Positions 12,112-25,124 of a stretch of 64,000 nucleotides of DNA are shown one piece after another. The stretch is from Histoplasma ohiense (taxonomy: Eukaryota > Ascomycota > Eurotiomycetes > Onygenales > Ajellomycetaceae). A program made the position numbers and the translations under genes. Numbering within the stretch: position 1 is the stretch's first letter; each line of letters starts with the position of its first letter. The notes below the pieces were generated by a model. The model had not been told where the DNA came from, made no database searches, and worked only from the letters and a program-made list of their open reading frames with translations. The DNA is taken from NCBI GenBank assembly GCA_017607445.1, contig JAEVHH010000001.1, positions 7,996,999 through 8,060,998 of the forward strand, written 5' to 3'.

Positions 12112-12221
12112 TCTCTACTTGAAGGAATAATTTGTTAATTGAGATGAAACTAAGCTTAATGTAACTAGCTAAGTTTAAAGATACAAATCCCCAAGCTGTA
12201 AAGGAAAGGTAACTATAGCAT

Positions 12222-12612
12222 TCAAGACAGAATCAATTGTCAATGGTGGAAAGTACAATGTAAAGAAGTTACTTGAACATTGCAGCAAGCTGAAGCAAGC
12301 AATCAGTGCTCAAAAACTCAAGTGCAACCTCTCTACATCATTTAGTGGAGAATGTGGAAAGTTGAGAGTCTTTCTCAGTCAAATAGACATCTACCTCACT
12401 GCAAATGCATCTAAGTTAGCAGGAGAAGTGGATAAGGTTTTACTGACATCAACATTCTTGATAGAATCTGCATTTGATTGGTTTGAACCTAGGATCAGAT
12501 CATGGTTCCATGAAGTCAAAGAGGATTGTGATGCACAAATCAACAGAATATTCAACAGCTACACTTGATTTACCAATCAGCTACAGTAAATCTTTGAAAA
12601 TGTTGATGAGAA
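12222..12612 (+). pseudogene. Retrotransposon gag fragment (unassigned element)
   Basis: An open frame (to TGA at 12566-12568, then continuing through a second TGA) resembles a Ty3/gypsy capsid core: GKLRVFLSQIDIYLTANA, DKVLLTSTFLIESAFDWFEP, then FTNQLQ and IFENVDEKHS. The AFDWFEP box is characteristic of fungal gag domains. It keeps GG and CG words and looks less mutated than its neighbours. The similarity is lost at about 12612 and the remainder of the element is missing. It could be the upstream part of element C, but C has its own gag region. Confidence 0.6.
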
Positions 12613-12956
12613 GCACTCTTGTAATAGATGCAACGGAGATATCTATATTAGAAAATAGCTATATGGCGATAGAAGAACACAGAACACATCAGAATTAATG
12701 AGAATGAACATAGCACATGATATCATAGATGGCTGTAGAATGTGATGATCATCTATATAATACTTGCTGATATCTGTAGATATTAGAAGATCAGTGATTA
12801 GCTTTGAATAATAGAGATTGCTATCTTCTTAACATTCTATATATGTACTTCACACTACTTTCATAATTATACCTACAACCATCTCTTACAATTCTAATCA
12901 CTCTAAACTTTATTTGAGTGGTTTGTTGTTACGCACACCTACAATAAAATATACAA
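12613..12956. other. Unassigned non-coding stretch
   Basis: No coding frame is visible. A 6-bp word cactct sits just before 12617 and again near 12899-12904, which could be the scar of a small insertion, but no element ends are convincing. A few CpG sites survive (aacggag, ggcgata, tacgcac). Confidence 0.4.
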
Positions 12957-14010
12957 TGTTAGTTAAAACATGCAAGATGATCTCAATATGTGCAAGATCT
13001 CTTGAAAATCAATCTGAATCCTCTACTGCCTTCAATAATCACAATGCATGTTTGCAACAGTTGAACAATCAAATCTGTGAATGAGAGCAGCAATTAGCTA
13101 TTCTGCATGCACAACAGCAGCTCAATAAGTTGAAAGCACAGATTTGTGAAGATACTCTCATCAAATCTCAATTAATTCAGAATATCACCACAGAACTGCT
13201 GCAAAATCAATCTGTGAACAATACAGATGATGATAATGAAACATCACTGAGATTAGGATTAAAAACTATTATCAAAGAAAAAATATATTAGAATTCAAAG
13301 ACTATAAAGATCACATATTGACTCTCTTTACACATCACCACCAGTATTACTGAAAGAAAGAACACAAGATAAATGATGCTAAACTCTATCTTAACATTCA
13401 TGTTAAGCAGAAATGGTTGAATTTTGTATCATCATATGAGAGATGTGGAGGAGCAACACTGTTGACTTTTGATGATATGCTATCACATCTAGAAATGCAA
13501 ATTAACAATCCACAGAACCAGCACTGATTGACAAGTCAAAAGTTTCAAAATACAAAACAATAAGAATGACAATTGATACATGATTTCTCTAAATATCTTG
13601 AAGACTGGGAATACTACTTACCCTCATATAGCAAAGAACAAAGAATGGATAACTTGTGTAGTAAGACATTGAAGATACTACACACTGAACTCAACTATTG
13701 AAATCAAGAGCCTCAGAACTATGAAGTGTTACTTTGAACTCTACAGACTCTCAAGAAAAATATGTCAGAGCAACAGCATGCTATTCACAAAGAAAAATCT
13801 GTGATATTTGTAGAGAATCAGCATCATTCTGATAAATTTAGCAACTGTTGAAACAAGAGGAAATGAGAGAAACAAATGAGTTCAACTGAACAAACTAAGA
13901 AAGATAAATATAACTGAATGAAGAAGTGTTCTCACTGTCATAAGAAAGATTATATTGCAAATGATTGTTGAATGTTACACTCTGAAAAGTGCAACCAAGT
14001 TCAACAAGCA
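12957..14010 (+). pseudogene. Element C gag
   Basis: Ty3/gypsy-like gag in pieces: a Gln-rich coiled-coil start (QQLAILHAQQQLNKLKAQ near 13090), a capsid-like middle (about 13290-13760) and a zinc knuckle CSHCHKKDYIANDC near 13928-13970. Two knuckle positions are damaged: Gly to Asp and His to Tyr, the products of GGT to GAT and CAT to TAT. Frame breaks are mainly TGA. The initiator and 5' LTR are not identifiable. Confidence 0.65.
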
Positions 14011-14129
14011 AAAAATCAACAATCTCAATTGTAGAAGCAGCTGCTGCATTGAGAATATGAACAACTAGACTGCAAGATAAATGGTTATTGATGATGAATA
14101 TGTGAATGCTGACAGAAGCAGAATGGTTG

Positions 14130-17100
14130 ATGATGTGGATGTTAGTGAATTCTGACATAAATGTGAACTTCATATCCCACACCTGGGCATCAAAATATTT
14201 CTCAAAGACAGAAGATAAATCAAAAATAGTGAAAGCAGTTGATAATTATAAGATTAAATTGTATGAACAATGAAGAGCTGCAATGAAGATTATTGATGAT
14301 GAATATATTCTCTGAGAAGGATTCCACCATTTCAAAGAGGCTGACATTAGCAGATATGATGTAATTTTGAACATGCTGTGATTGAAAGCTGTGAATTCTA
14401 ATATTGACTGAGTATGAAGATGCTGAATCTATAGAAAAGCATCAAATATTAATCATGTGCATCTGAATACTGCTAAAGAATTCACAACATTAATTGATGA
14501 TGGCAATATTATATTTACTGTCTTATCATTATGAGCTGTGAGTGCAGCAACTGAGTCAAATATTTCAGATGATTATAAAGATTATCTTGATGTATTCTGA
14601 AAAGACATATCTGATGTGGAACATGCATCTCACAATCATGTCATAGATCTCAAACCTGGCAAGGAACCCCCATACTGACTGATATATAATTTATCATCTC
14701 AAGAACTCTCTGTTCTCTGAGAATATATTGAAAAGATGTTAGAGAAGAATTGAATATGTCTGTTCAAGAGTTCAGCTGACACATCAGTATTATTTGTGCT
14801 GAAGAAAGATGGAACCCTGCATCTTTGCATGGATTATCAAGAATTGAATGAAATAACAGTCAAGAATCAATACCCACTGCCCTTAATAAATGAAATACTT
14901 GATAGATTAGCAGATGTCAAAATATACACACAACTGAACCTTAGAGATGCATATCACAGAATTCACATATGAGCAGAGAATCAATGGAAAACAGTATTTC
15001 AAACATAATATAAACATTTTGAATATCTAGTTTTATCTTTTGAGCTAATCAATGCCTCTGCAATCTTTCAATCTTATATCAACAAAGCCCTCAGTGATCT
15101 TTTAGATGTATATTGTGTGGCTTATCTTGATGATATTGTAATCTATTCAAACATGTTTGATGAGCATGTCATCCATGTTAAGAATGTGCTGGAACAGTTA
15201 AGGTGTTGGAGACTATATGCCAAACTTAGTAAGTGTACATTCCATGCAACAGAAATTGAATTTTTGGGTTTTGTAGTTATCATACAGAGCATTACTGTTG
15301 AGAAATGCTGTGTTGACACAATTCTAGATTGATCAGAACTGCAAACTATAAATGAATTGCAAATATTTCTAGAATTCATCAATTTCTATTGTTGATTCAT
15401 ATACAAATTCTTGATAATAACAGCATCTCTGACTGAATTGTTAAAAGATTATGAAATGAAAAGAGAGAAGAATAACACATCTGTTCAGTTAGATGAAAAC
15501 TGCAAGCACACAATTTTGCAGTTAAAAGAATACTTTACAAAAGCATTGTTGTTGATTCTCTTTGATCCACAGTGAAAACTCTGTATGGAAACAGACAGAT
15601 CTGATGTTGCAATTACTGCAGTAATATCACAATTAATGAATGATGATCACTGACATCCAATCATGTTTTGGTCTAGAAAGCTCACAGAAACAGAAAGATA
15701 TTATCAAATATATAATTTAGAAATATTGCTGATTGTAGAAGCTTTCAGACAATGATACCACTACTTACATAATAGCAGGCACTCAATAACTGTTTTATCT
15801 GATCATGTCAATCTCCAGTGCTTCATGACAACAAAGCAGCTAAATGAATGTCAGATTCATTGAATGAAAATGCTCTCAGTGTTCAATTTTGAAATAGAGC
15901 ACTGTTCTGAGAAAAATAATCCCACAGATGCATCAAGTCATTGCTCAGATTTTGTAAAATATACAGCTCTCTTGATGAGACTCTCTATTCTGCAAGAGAA
16001 GCTGTGTAAGAGAATCTTCAAATCACTAAAGACAAAAGAAAATACAAAATTAGATCAATGTGTCAAGATGATGTGAAAAGATCTGCAAGCTAATGAAAAT
16101 TATTGAGTGAAGAGATCTGTAGTCATCAATGACAATAATCTCTGCAGAATAAAGAACACATCTATGAATGAGAATAAAATCACAGACATTACAGAGTTAA
16201 ATCTAGAAACTCTGATGTCCCAGATTCTAGCTGTTAAAATATTTGAGTCTGAGACAGTCTATTGTGAAGAGATAGCTGAATCTATCATCAAACTTTTACT
16301 GCAGATTCAGAATAGAGACACTGACACATCTGAACTTTGCAGAAGACTAGAGATGAGTGATGCTAGTATAAATAATCATTCAATCTGAGCAGTAGATAAA
16401 AATGATCTGCTCAGAAAAGATGATAAAGTCTATATATTATAAGACAAAATCATAAAACATGAAATAATGAAAATGAATCACAATAATTCTCAAGATGGCC
16501 ATTTTGAATGTGACAAAATCATCAAAGCAATCAAATGCAAGTACTTATGACATGGTATGAATGATGAGATTACAGAATATATGAGAATTTGTGATGTTTG
16601 TCAATATGTCAAGATATCACAGCACAAGCTGTATGAGTTGCTACAACCACATTCAGTGCTAGATAAGAAATGATATACAATTAGCATGAACTTTATTGAA
16701 GATCTGTCAGATAATAAAAAGAGAAGTCAAATCTATAATACTATTGTTGTATTTGTTGATTTATTCATTAAATGAGTCATAATTGTGTTCACATTTTCAG
16801 AGCTAGATGCAGAAGAACTTACAGACATTATTGTATAAAGAATTGTGAAGAACTTTGATCTATCTGCGAACATTATTAGCAACTGAGATTCATTAATAAA
16901 TAGCAAGTTTTGATTGACATTATGTTATCTACTTCATATTCAATGAAAATTATCAATGACATTCCACCTGCAAACTGACAGCCAGACAGAATGATTGAAC
17001 CAGATGATTGAACATTATCTTCACACATATTGCAACTATCAGCAAGATAATTGAATAGAATGAATTCTTCTGATGCAATGGGCATATAACAACATCTTCC

Positions 17101-17710
17101 ACACATTGATAAAAATGACATCATCTGAAGCAATGATCAGCCAATCAACTGAACTTTGCATAGACATGAAACCTCCAAGCACAGATGTGTCAAAATTGAC
17201 AATGGAACAAGTGAAACAGATGAAACAAGTGAAGAACAAGATTCAAGAATGTCTGAAAGCTATCAAAGCAGCTGAGAAAAAGTATTACAATCAGCATCAT
17301 ATATCAAAAAGCTTTAAGATAGAGAACTGAGTAATGCTGCATGCAAAAAATATATTCATCTTGCAACTCTCATTCAAACTAGATCATCAATTTTTGAGTC
17401 TCTTTCAAATAATTGATATCTGCAGTACACAGATGTACAAATTGAAATTCATATTGCAATATAAAGAAATTCATTCTGTATTTCATGTTTCCCTTCTCAA
17501 ACCATATCACATGTGTGACAGACAAATCCCACAAGCAGAACTGATAATTATAGATATGCAAGAGAAATGAAAAGTTGAAGCTATATTAGACAAGCATCAG
17601 TACTGTGATCAAACACAATATCTTGTCAAATGAAAAAATTGTACAGATGCAGATAATTCTTAAGAACTCAAGAAAAACTTGATGAACAGTCAGAAGTACT
17701 TGAAACAGTT
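14130..17710 (+). pseudogene. Element C pol: RT, RNase H, integrase, chromodomain
   Basis: Polyprotein of a Ty3/gypsy chromovirus distinct from A and B. RT has LHLCMDYQELNEIT (about 14817), KNQYPLPLINEILDRL (about 14860) and an intact active-site motif AYLDDIVIYS (15117-15150). RNase H has the HPIMFWSRKL box (15655), with the preceding Trp codon as TGA. Integrase has CDVCQYVK (about 16595) and QTDSQTE (about 16975). A chromodomain-like tail follows at 17560-17690 (KVEAILDKHQ, QYLVKx-KNC), with TGA or TAA at the Trp positions. More than 25 internal stops, nearly all TGA. No LTR pair was found, so the element is truncated or its LTRs are too decayed to recognise. Confidence 0.8.
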
Positions 17711-18299
17711 TAATAAAATCTATCAGAAGTCAGTCAGTAAATGAAAATGAAGAAGATGATGATGACTGCTGAATATACTTATTCCACTCAGAGATTAAAA
17801 AACAGATCTGCCTCAGCTTGATCAGTGTCATTCAAGAAATTGTCATCAAGACAAACCTGTTTATTATCTCAGATTTTCTCAACTGACAAAGCACAATATT
17901 TCAATGATGATTTGAGAGCTGCGACTGGTGATGTAATCATCAGAACCTCATCAATCACTGTTTCAATCAGAGTCTCAGAAGAACCATCTCATTGAATCTC
18001 TCAGATCTTCACAGCAAAGGATTTAATCACTGCAGTCACAGTGCTCTGCAAAATGTTAATGTTTGAAGCATTCACATCTATAACTATTGCATGTTGAACT
18101 CCGCTGGGGTTCATCTGTTTTGCTAACAAATTAAGTTCACACTAATCAGAAATATTCTAGCTCTCTTAGAGTTACTTGGAGTAAATCTTCACTGATCTTC
18201 AAAGTTGTCCACAGCTGTGTCAGCAGTATCAACAGTATACTTTATTTCATCTACACAGTCTGTATCATCAGCAGAATATGTTCATTACAAGTTTGAGAT
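17711..18299. other. Junction region between element C and the helicase gene
   Basis: Low-GC stretch with short in-frame pieces such as DLRAATGDVIIRTSS near 17905, interrupted by TGA. It may be the decayed upstream part of the helicase gene that starts to be recognisable near 18300, or the 3' end of element C. Neither can be shown. Confidence 0.35.
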
Positions 18300-18760
18300 C
18301 TTTATCATCTGTGATGAAGGCTGAGTGTGATGTGTCACTGTTATATCTTAGAATTCTATTTGAATGATGTGTTGTGCTTTGTACAATACATGGTTTCTGC
18401 TATACTCATCAGAATCTTAGATGACATCTACTAGAAAAGCATCATCAGAAGTGGGCTCAGTGTCAGATGATTGAGCAAGATAATCAGTTCTGAACAGTTG
18501 CAGATACAGTGAATGAGATTACACATTCATTCAATGAAATCTCTGAGATTTATGAACTGTCAACTCAATCAGAGTTCATCTGTCATCTGAAGTCATGTAA
18601 TTACCATACCACCAGCCACACCCACATGCGACAGCATTACAATAAAGAGCATCAGTGGTGAATATCTCATCACAGCTCCATGCCCTGGCATCATGCACAC
18701 TTTCAGTGTCTTTTCAGTCAAAGTCAATGAGTTCAGTTCTTCACTGTGATGTTAACTGAC
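18300..18760 (+). pseudogene. Telomere-linked RecQ-like helicase, part 1: N-terminal zinc-finger region
   Basis: A frame broken only by TGA shows two zinc-binding boxes of the kind found at the N-terminus of fungal subtelomeric RecQ-like helicases (DUF3505-like). The first is VLCTIHGFCYTHQNLR with a following HLLEKHH (about 18366-18440). The second is FICHLKSCNYHTTSHTHMRQ with a following HYNKEH (about 18580-18655). Then comes a PWHHAHFQCLFSQSQ segment ending in QFFTV. Ligand spacing resembles C-x-C/H-x-H fingers. The frame reads straight across the insertion site of retrotransposon A2 (TSD ctgac, 18756-18760) into 33420. The family assignment rests on these boxes and on the helicase core downstream. 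Confidence 0.65.
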
Positions 18761-19026
18761 TGTAATGCACTCGTTTATTATTTCCTTATTATCTTCGCTT
18801 ATTCTTACCTCTTTCCATTATACTCTCACTATCACTATTTCTATATGTATATATATATTGATGTATGTATTTCACACATCTTCTTTCTCTTTCTTTTCTT
18901 CCTTAGCAATTAGCTACACTACATTACACTACTATACTATATTACTCTACAATATATTACTATTATCTTCACTATACTATAAACTATCTTCTACTGTTAC
19001 TCTTCACACTGTCACTACACCTCACA
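18761..19026 (+). repeat. 5' LTR of A2
   Basis: 266 bp, tgtaatgcac to acctcaca, next to target-site copy ctgac. Differences from the 3' LTR are few and mostly C/T or G/A. No primer-binding site was recognised downstream (gtttctaatcactc). Confidence 0.92.
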
Positions 19027-19073
19027 GTTTCTAATCACTCAATCTTCAAGAGACAGTCTGTTGAGTAATAGTC

Positions 19074-20405
19074 ATGACCTCTATCCACAGCATCCACTGT
19101 ACTCATACTATCACTGAACTCAAAGCAACAAACATCATGGAAGAAAACTGCAAAACACACACTTCTGTCACTGAAAGTATGCAACAAGCATCATCTTTCT
19201 CTATGAAATCAGACTTTGAGTATAGTTCAGAAGAGGATATCTCTTTTGAAGATCTCAGCACAATTGAGATCAAGAAGATAGCTGTGATCAGAAGAATCAA
19301 AAAATTACAGACTGAGAAAGAATTGTGAGAACTTCAACAGCAGTGCAACACTTTACTACAAGAATTGAATGAAACAATTCCAGCCACTCAAAATACACTA
19401 GAAGCACATCCAAATCACAGTAGAGATGCAACTAATGTGAATGATAACTGTGATAACATCATCAGTATTCTCAGATCATCAGAAACCACACTACAAGTAC
19501 TTAACATTTTAGTGGAAAGTACTGTGACTACTGTCAGTGAGAGATGTAGTTGGGTACCACTTTGGCAATTAGAACTTCAAGATTCTGACATGAGTGATCA
19601 CTCTCTTTGAAGAGATGTGGAAAAGTTCTGAGATCAAAATATGAAAGAATTTGAAAACTTTGTTACAGCTGCTATTGCTTTCCATGTCAGTGATCTTGAT
19701 TACTACAATGAACACAACCATTGAAAGATCATCAAAGCTGTTACTCATTTCAATGTCAAGATGCAACAATGTTGGTATCAACATACACATGATATGCAGA
19801 CTTTGCCACCATGGGAAGAATTTGTTAGTTGAATGCAATGTCAAGTCACTGATTCAGATAGAAGTTTCTGAGATACTGATAGACAGTACTGAAAAACAGA
19901 GCAACAAGAAGATCAGACAGTTCAACAATTTGCTTCACACTTACAATCAATTGAAGAGTATCTGCAGCATTCTTATAGTTAATATCATCAGAAATCACAC
20001 CTCTATATGAAAGTTCTACCTTTCATTCACTGAGAATTTGACAAATATACAATCAAATTGGAAGAGTTAAGCTATGATGCCACTCTACATAAACTTGCAA
20101 TGGCAGAATTGAATCTGTCAGAGAGATGGAAGAAGCTTAAAGAGAAGTCAAATTTCAAAAACCCCACTCAAAGCTTTAACAACAGAAATAATGCTGATAA
20201 TAGATCACAAAATAAATGCAGATGAAATGACACTACAAAGTTTGATGACTCCATCTGATCAAAATATTGCTGTTATTGCAAGCAACCAGGACATACCATC
20301 GATTTGTGTTTCAAACAACTCAAAGACAAATCCAAAAACACCAAGTCTGACTCAAAATCTGATATGAAAGACACAAAGAACTTGAAGAACTCAAAAAATG
20401 CTTAA
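19074..20405 (+). pseudogene. A2 gag with intact zinc knuckle
   Basis: Capsid-nucleocapsid precursor read in one frame from the ATG at 19074 (a second ATG at 19137 is possible). It has an acidic, coiled-coil-like N-terminus (SEEDISFEDLSTIEIKKIAV), a capsid core (about 19640-20120) and a complete CCHC knuckle CYCKQPGHTIDLC at about 20272-20310, followed by a Lys/Ser-rich tail. The frame is interrupted by about eleven TGA and one TAA (about 19978). Several TGA sites lie where Trp is plausible (for example after EEFVS). It would package the element RNA if intact. Confidence 0.75.
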
Positions 20406-20425
20406 GATGCATCATTCAGCTTGCA

Positions 20426-22354
20426 ATGACAGTTATAAATACAGAAAATCAATGCAAAAATGTCTTAAGCTTCACTATCACAGTGAAACTCACTACATCT
20501 AAGAGTCTGCAAAAAATGCTTGTGCTAGTAGACTCTGAATCAGAAGTGAACTGTGTCAATGAATTTTGGACAAAGAATCACAATCTAGAAGCTGCTCACC
20601 ACAAAATCAAAATAATTAAATTGATTGATGAATGTATAATGCACTTCTTTGAAGAGTATAACATTGCAACTACTGTCACTGATCACAAGAATAATGCACA
20701 GCAGACATCTCATTTCTTTCATGCAATGAAGATAGAGAACTACAGTCTTGTATTAGAATTTCCTTGATTAAAACAAACAAATCCTCTTATAGATTGATCA
20801 GATGGACAATTCTTCTTTAGAAGCTCTGAAGATGAACAACAGTCTCAAATTATTTCTGAACAAAATGTCTTAGCTGAAGTTCTCACAGAAGCTAGAGTAG
20901 AAATGCTTGTAGTATTATCTACAGAACATTCAAAAGACTCAAAGCATGTTTCACACATATTCTCAGCTGTGTATTTGAACTTGCCAACTGATCTATCTGA
21001 TTATGTCATGTCATACACACATATCTTCTCAGAAGAAGCTGCTATAAGTGTGAAAAGATCAGAAGAGATGAAACACTGTATAGATCTTGAGTCTGATATG
21101 CAATCTTCATTTATGTCAATATACAATCTCTCTGAAACTGAGTTAGCCACTCTAAGAGAATATTTAAAAAATGTATTAGATAAAGAGTGGATACAACTGT
21201 TCAGTAGCTCAGCTGATACACTGATTCTCTTTGTTCTCAAAAAAGATGATGGACTTCATCTTTGTGTAGACTATTGAGGGTTAAATTGAATCATCATCAA
21301 GAACCAATATCCTCTATCTCTAATAAGTGAATTACTTGATAGACTTTCAAAAGTCAAGATATTCACTAAGCTGGATCTTCAAGATGCCTATCACTGCATA
21401 TTTATAGTGGCAAAAGACTGTTGGAAGACAGCCTTTAGAATGAGATATGAACATTTTGAATATATAGTTATGTCATTTGAACTAGCTAATGCTTCAGCAA
21501 CATTCCAAGCATACATTAACAATGCCTTGTCTGATTTGTTGGATATATGTTGTGTTGTCTATTTGGACAACATTCTCATATTCTCCAATTCAAAGCAGGA
21601 ACATAAAGTGCATGTTACTAAGATGCTAGAATGTCTCAAGTATATGAATCTATTTGCAAAACTCTCTAAGTGTGAATTTGAAGTGGACAAAGTCTTGTTT
21701 CTGAGGTTTGTTATAGATACAAATGATGTCAAGATGGAGCTAGACAGAGTCTCCACTATTGTGGAATGATCTACATCTAAATCAATTAAAGAGGTTCAAT
21801 TCTTCTTGAGCTTTGCTAATTTCTATCAGCAATTTATTAAGTCTTTCTCCTCTATTGCAGCCCCATTATTTGAACTTACAAAAGGGAGTAAGAAGAGAGA
21901 AAGAAAAGCCACTTTTATGTGAACAGAAGATGCTCAAAGTGCTTTTGATAAGCTCAAATCACACTTTATGCATGCTTCTCTATTAGCTCATTTTGACTCA
22001 GCTCAGTATATTCAGATTGAATCTGATGCATCCACTTTTGCAGTCACTGCTATTCTGTCACAGTTACAGAATGATGAGCACTGGCATTCAGTTGCCTTCT
22101 GATCAAGAAAATTGATTGATGTGGAAACACATTATGATACTCATGATAAAGAACTCTTGGCTATTGTAGCAGCATTTAAGAATTAAAGACACTATCTGAA
22201 GAGAAGTCAGTATTTAATTCAAGTCTGATCTGATCATGCCAATCTGCAGTACTTTATGATGACTAAGAAACTGAACAGATATCAGATCAGATGAATGAAA
22301 GCTTTATCTGCTTATGATTTTATATTACTGCACCACTCTGAATCAAAGAATTCA
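20426..22354 (+). pseudogene. A2 pol, first part: protease, RT, RNase H
   Basis: Protease signature LVDSESEVN (about 20528; family LVDSGS, with Gly changed to Glu). It is followed by LEFPx-LKQTNPLIDx-SDG (about 20755-20800); both x codons are TGA and both are Trp in the family box. RT begins near 20980, with KNQYPLSLISELLDRL (about 21300) and an altered catalytic motif YLDNILIFS (about 21560). RNase H and its connection run to 22354. A1 has TGA where A2 has CAA at KLDLxDAYH, and A2 has TGA where A1 has CAA at the VDYxGLN box, as expected if both descend from CGA. The frame is cut by the LINE at 22355. Confidence 0.85.
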
Positions 22355-23689
22355 CAACAACGAGCAAAACCCCGAACGAGCCCAATTCTTCGAATTAGAC
22401 AACGCGAGTACCCTCAATCGATTCCTGCTGCCTCCATCAGTAACTGCTGCAAATTTGAAAAGATTTGATGAGGTTTTGAGGGAGATATTTGATGAATAGT
22501 GTTTTGGCATCTGCTTGGGCAGATCTTCAACAGTTCATCCAATTACTCCATCAATACTGAGTCAAATCAACTCAGATTTTGATCACAGATAGATCTATCT
22601 TATTTTGATAATCTGTTAAAATCTTATTCAATTTGATCTGCAGTTGCTTGAGTTATTCCTGATTCTCTGTTTGGGAAAACTCTGATCGATTTTCGTGTTC
22701 CAACGCACCCGTGCCAAGTCCCCCCTGAGTACCTCCCAGCCACACGTGCCTGCCAAGTAACAAAAAGATACCTCGGCACAATTGACTAGTGCATACCCCA
22801 TCAATTCGAATCCATCGTCCCTCGAATCCCTCATCGAATCCCTTCGAATAACCCCTCCATTGATAAGAACATAAGATAAAAGTGGAAATTTCAGTGTTTG
22901 AAAGATAGCTTGGTCCCTGCAAGTAGTTTATATATATATTTATATATATATAATCTATTATAAAGGAAAAAAGTGCAGGTTTAGCCTGTTGATTCTTCAT
23001 TTGCATACCCATTTCTTTGGAAACTCAATATTCAACTTATTGGGAGCTATTCAGTAGGATAAAGTGTTTCAATTTGAATGAAAGGGAATTCATTTAGTAT
23101 TGAAAGCTTTTGATTTTTCAGGAATATAATCTTAAACTGAGGTGGGGCCTAGTTTAAGCAGAAACTTTGAGAAGCTTTTTAATTAAAAAAAAGACAAAGT
23201 TTGAAAGAGATAGAGTGTTTTCTCTGTTTTAGCTCTGAGTTAATAAAACAGAGAATTTCTGCCCAAAAATTCATATTTCTTTTATTTTATTCAAAGGCTG
23301 AAGAGCTTTCATTAATACTGATCAAGTGGTTATTATATACCTTTTCTTTATCAATTGAGCTACACACTTGTTGTGTGGGGAGATTTCTGAAGTAAAGAAT
23401 ATAACTAACTAGTTTTAACAGCTTCTCTTCAAAAAGCTGAGTATTTTTTGTTAGTTTTTCTTTCAAAAACTGACATTTCAGTCTTGACTTAATCAAGTTG
23501 AAATCATTAGTCTCCCCTCCTCTGTCAAGTTTGTAGCACTCAACTTTGTGAAGATTTAACTGATTTATCTCTAAAAATCAGTATTAGTTTATTAAGTTCT
23601 CTTGAAAAACTTAATCTAGTTACTATTACTAGTAGGAAAAATAGCTTGAAACACAATCAAATCATCTAAATCTATCAATATCTATCAAA
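22355..23689 (+). promoter_or_regulatory. LINE 5' UTR, CpG-containing
   Basis: The first roughly 500 bases contain many CG words (aacgagc, ccgaacgagc, aacgcgagt, ctcgaatccc), unlike the surroundings. An internal promoter is expected here for this class; no specific motif was identified. From 22355 a frame without its own ATG stays open to a TAG at 22497-22499 (NNEQNPERAQFFELDN, then RFDEVLREIFDE) with balanced codon use. Near 22800-22850 a tcgaatccctc-type word is repeated. 22930-22960 is a TA-rich run (tatatata). Confidence 0.55.
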
Positions 23690-25124
23690 ATGATAGAGAA
23701 GGATGTCTTTTCTGATGAGATTCCTGAGATTGAGTTTCTTAAAAAACGAAAAAGAAATATCAAGATCAGATGCAAGAAATTCAAAACCTTGAAAATGCTG
23801 CCAAATGCTTGAAAAATCAATGTATGGAGGAAAAAGATACTGAAGTACTTCATATACTGCTAATTCAAGCAAGACAACTGAATGAGATTCTAAAATATAA
23901 ACTGGGAATCTCTTCTAAACTAGAAAAGGTTTTTGAGATGAAATCTTTGAGTTCATCTCAATCTACAGAACAGAAAACAGAGCTGAGAACTTATGCTCAA
24001 GCTGCAGCAGTGTCTTCTACCTCTTCTGTTACAAAAATTGCATCCTTGGAAAAAACATATACTCAGAATTCAAAATCTGCTGATTCTCTGAATACACTGA
24101 GTTCAGAAAAATCAAGAAAAGAGCTAAAAGATGAGAGACTTCTTCAGTCAAAAGCTCAAAGACTAATTGTTAAAATCTTTAACAAAGAAGTCTTTGAGAA
24201 AAAGATGCTATCAAATGTAAGTCTTATTTTTCAAATGAGAAATGAGATAAATCATGCATTAAACTCTGTCTTTGAGTCTGAACTACACAGATCAGTTGTA
24301 GCTTCAGTTGAAAGCTCTTTTCTTGGAAATTCAATAATTCTCACTACCATGCCTGAGTTCAATTCTGATTTTCTGATTCAAAATCAACAGATCTGGACCC
24401 CCATAGTAAAATCTCTTTTAAAAACTGAGATTTCAGTGGAAAAAGATGAGAAATGGGGCAAGTTTGTTCTCCATGACATACCTACAGCAATCTTCAATCA
24501 TGATGATGGACTGATTCAACTTCAGCATGAAATTGAAGACTTCAATTCAATCAAATTAAAAAAGCTGCCAATTTGGCTGAACAATGAGGAGCAAAGAGAA
24601 AATAGACAAAATGCTTCAGTGCTAATCATAACTGAGTCATTTGAACAGTCTAAACTCTCCTTTGTGAGAATTGCTGGTATGAGAATGAGAACATATGAAT
24701 TTAAAGATACAAGAGAAAATCTAAAATCTCAAATTCAGTGTTCAAATTGTCGAAGTATGGTCATTTTGCAAATCTCTGTAAGAGAAATGTAAGATGTCAA
24801 ATTTGTGCTCAATCTCACAAGACAGCTGAGCACAGTTGTCATCTATGTTTGAAAAAGGGAAAATTGTGTGAACATTCCAAATCCATTGCAAAGTGTGCCA
24901 ATTGTAAAGAGCCCCATTTTGCAAATTCAAAAGAATGTGTATTTGCTCCCAAATCAGGAAAGTCATCAGTACAGACAAATAACTCAGTCTCTACTAATGT
25001 AAATAATAGCAATAAACAAAAAAGAAGAAATTCTCAACTCTCTGAATCTGCTATCTCTGAACCTTCTGCAAAGCAAAAATTAGATCACAGAAGTCACCAA
25101 GAACCCCTGTTCAAACAAAGATAA
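23690..25124 (+). pseudogene. LINE ORF1: gag-like protein with zinc knuckles, frameshifted
   Basis: RNA-binding protein of the LINE particle. The main frame (from 23770) has a coiled-coil-like N-terminus, an esterase-less central region and then CSNC near 24740. At that point the frame changes by one base, inside the first CCHC knuckle: the next frame continues YGHFANLC, followed by two more Cys-rich boxes (RCQICAQSHKTAEHSCHLC and KCANCKEPHFANSKEC). The ORF ends with TAA at 25122-25124. The more likely initiator is the ATG at 23690 (MIEKDVFSDEIPEIEFLKK), whose frame leaves the main frame in an A-run at about 23741-23757. There are therefore two one-base shifts, from real mutation or homopolymer error. 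Confidence 0.75.

Noticed and set aside
12613..12904. Solo LTR or small insertion between cactct words
   Set aside because: Ends do not fit TG...CA and no second copy is present in the window.
22780..22860. tRNA-like T-arm words (ttcgaatcc) in the LINE 5' UTR
   Set aside because: The word is repeated several times and no cloverleaf can be built around it.
22628..23012. Minus-strand frames of 68 and 119 codons in the LINE 5' UTR
   Set aside because: No motif, opposite to the element, and passing through a TA repeat.
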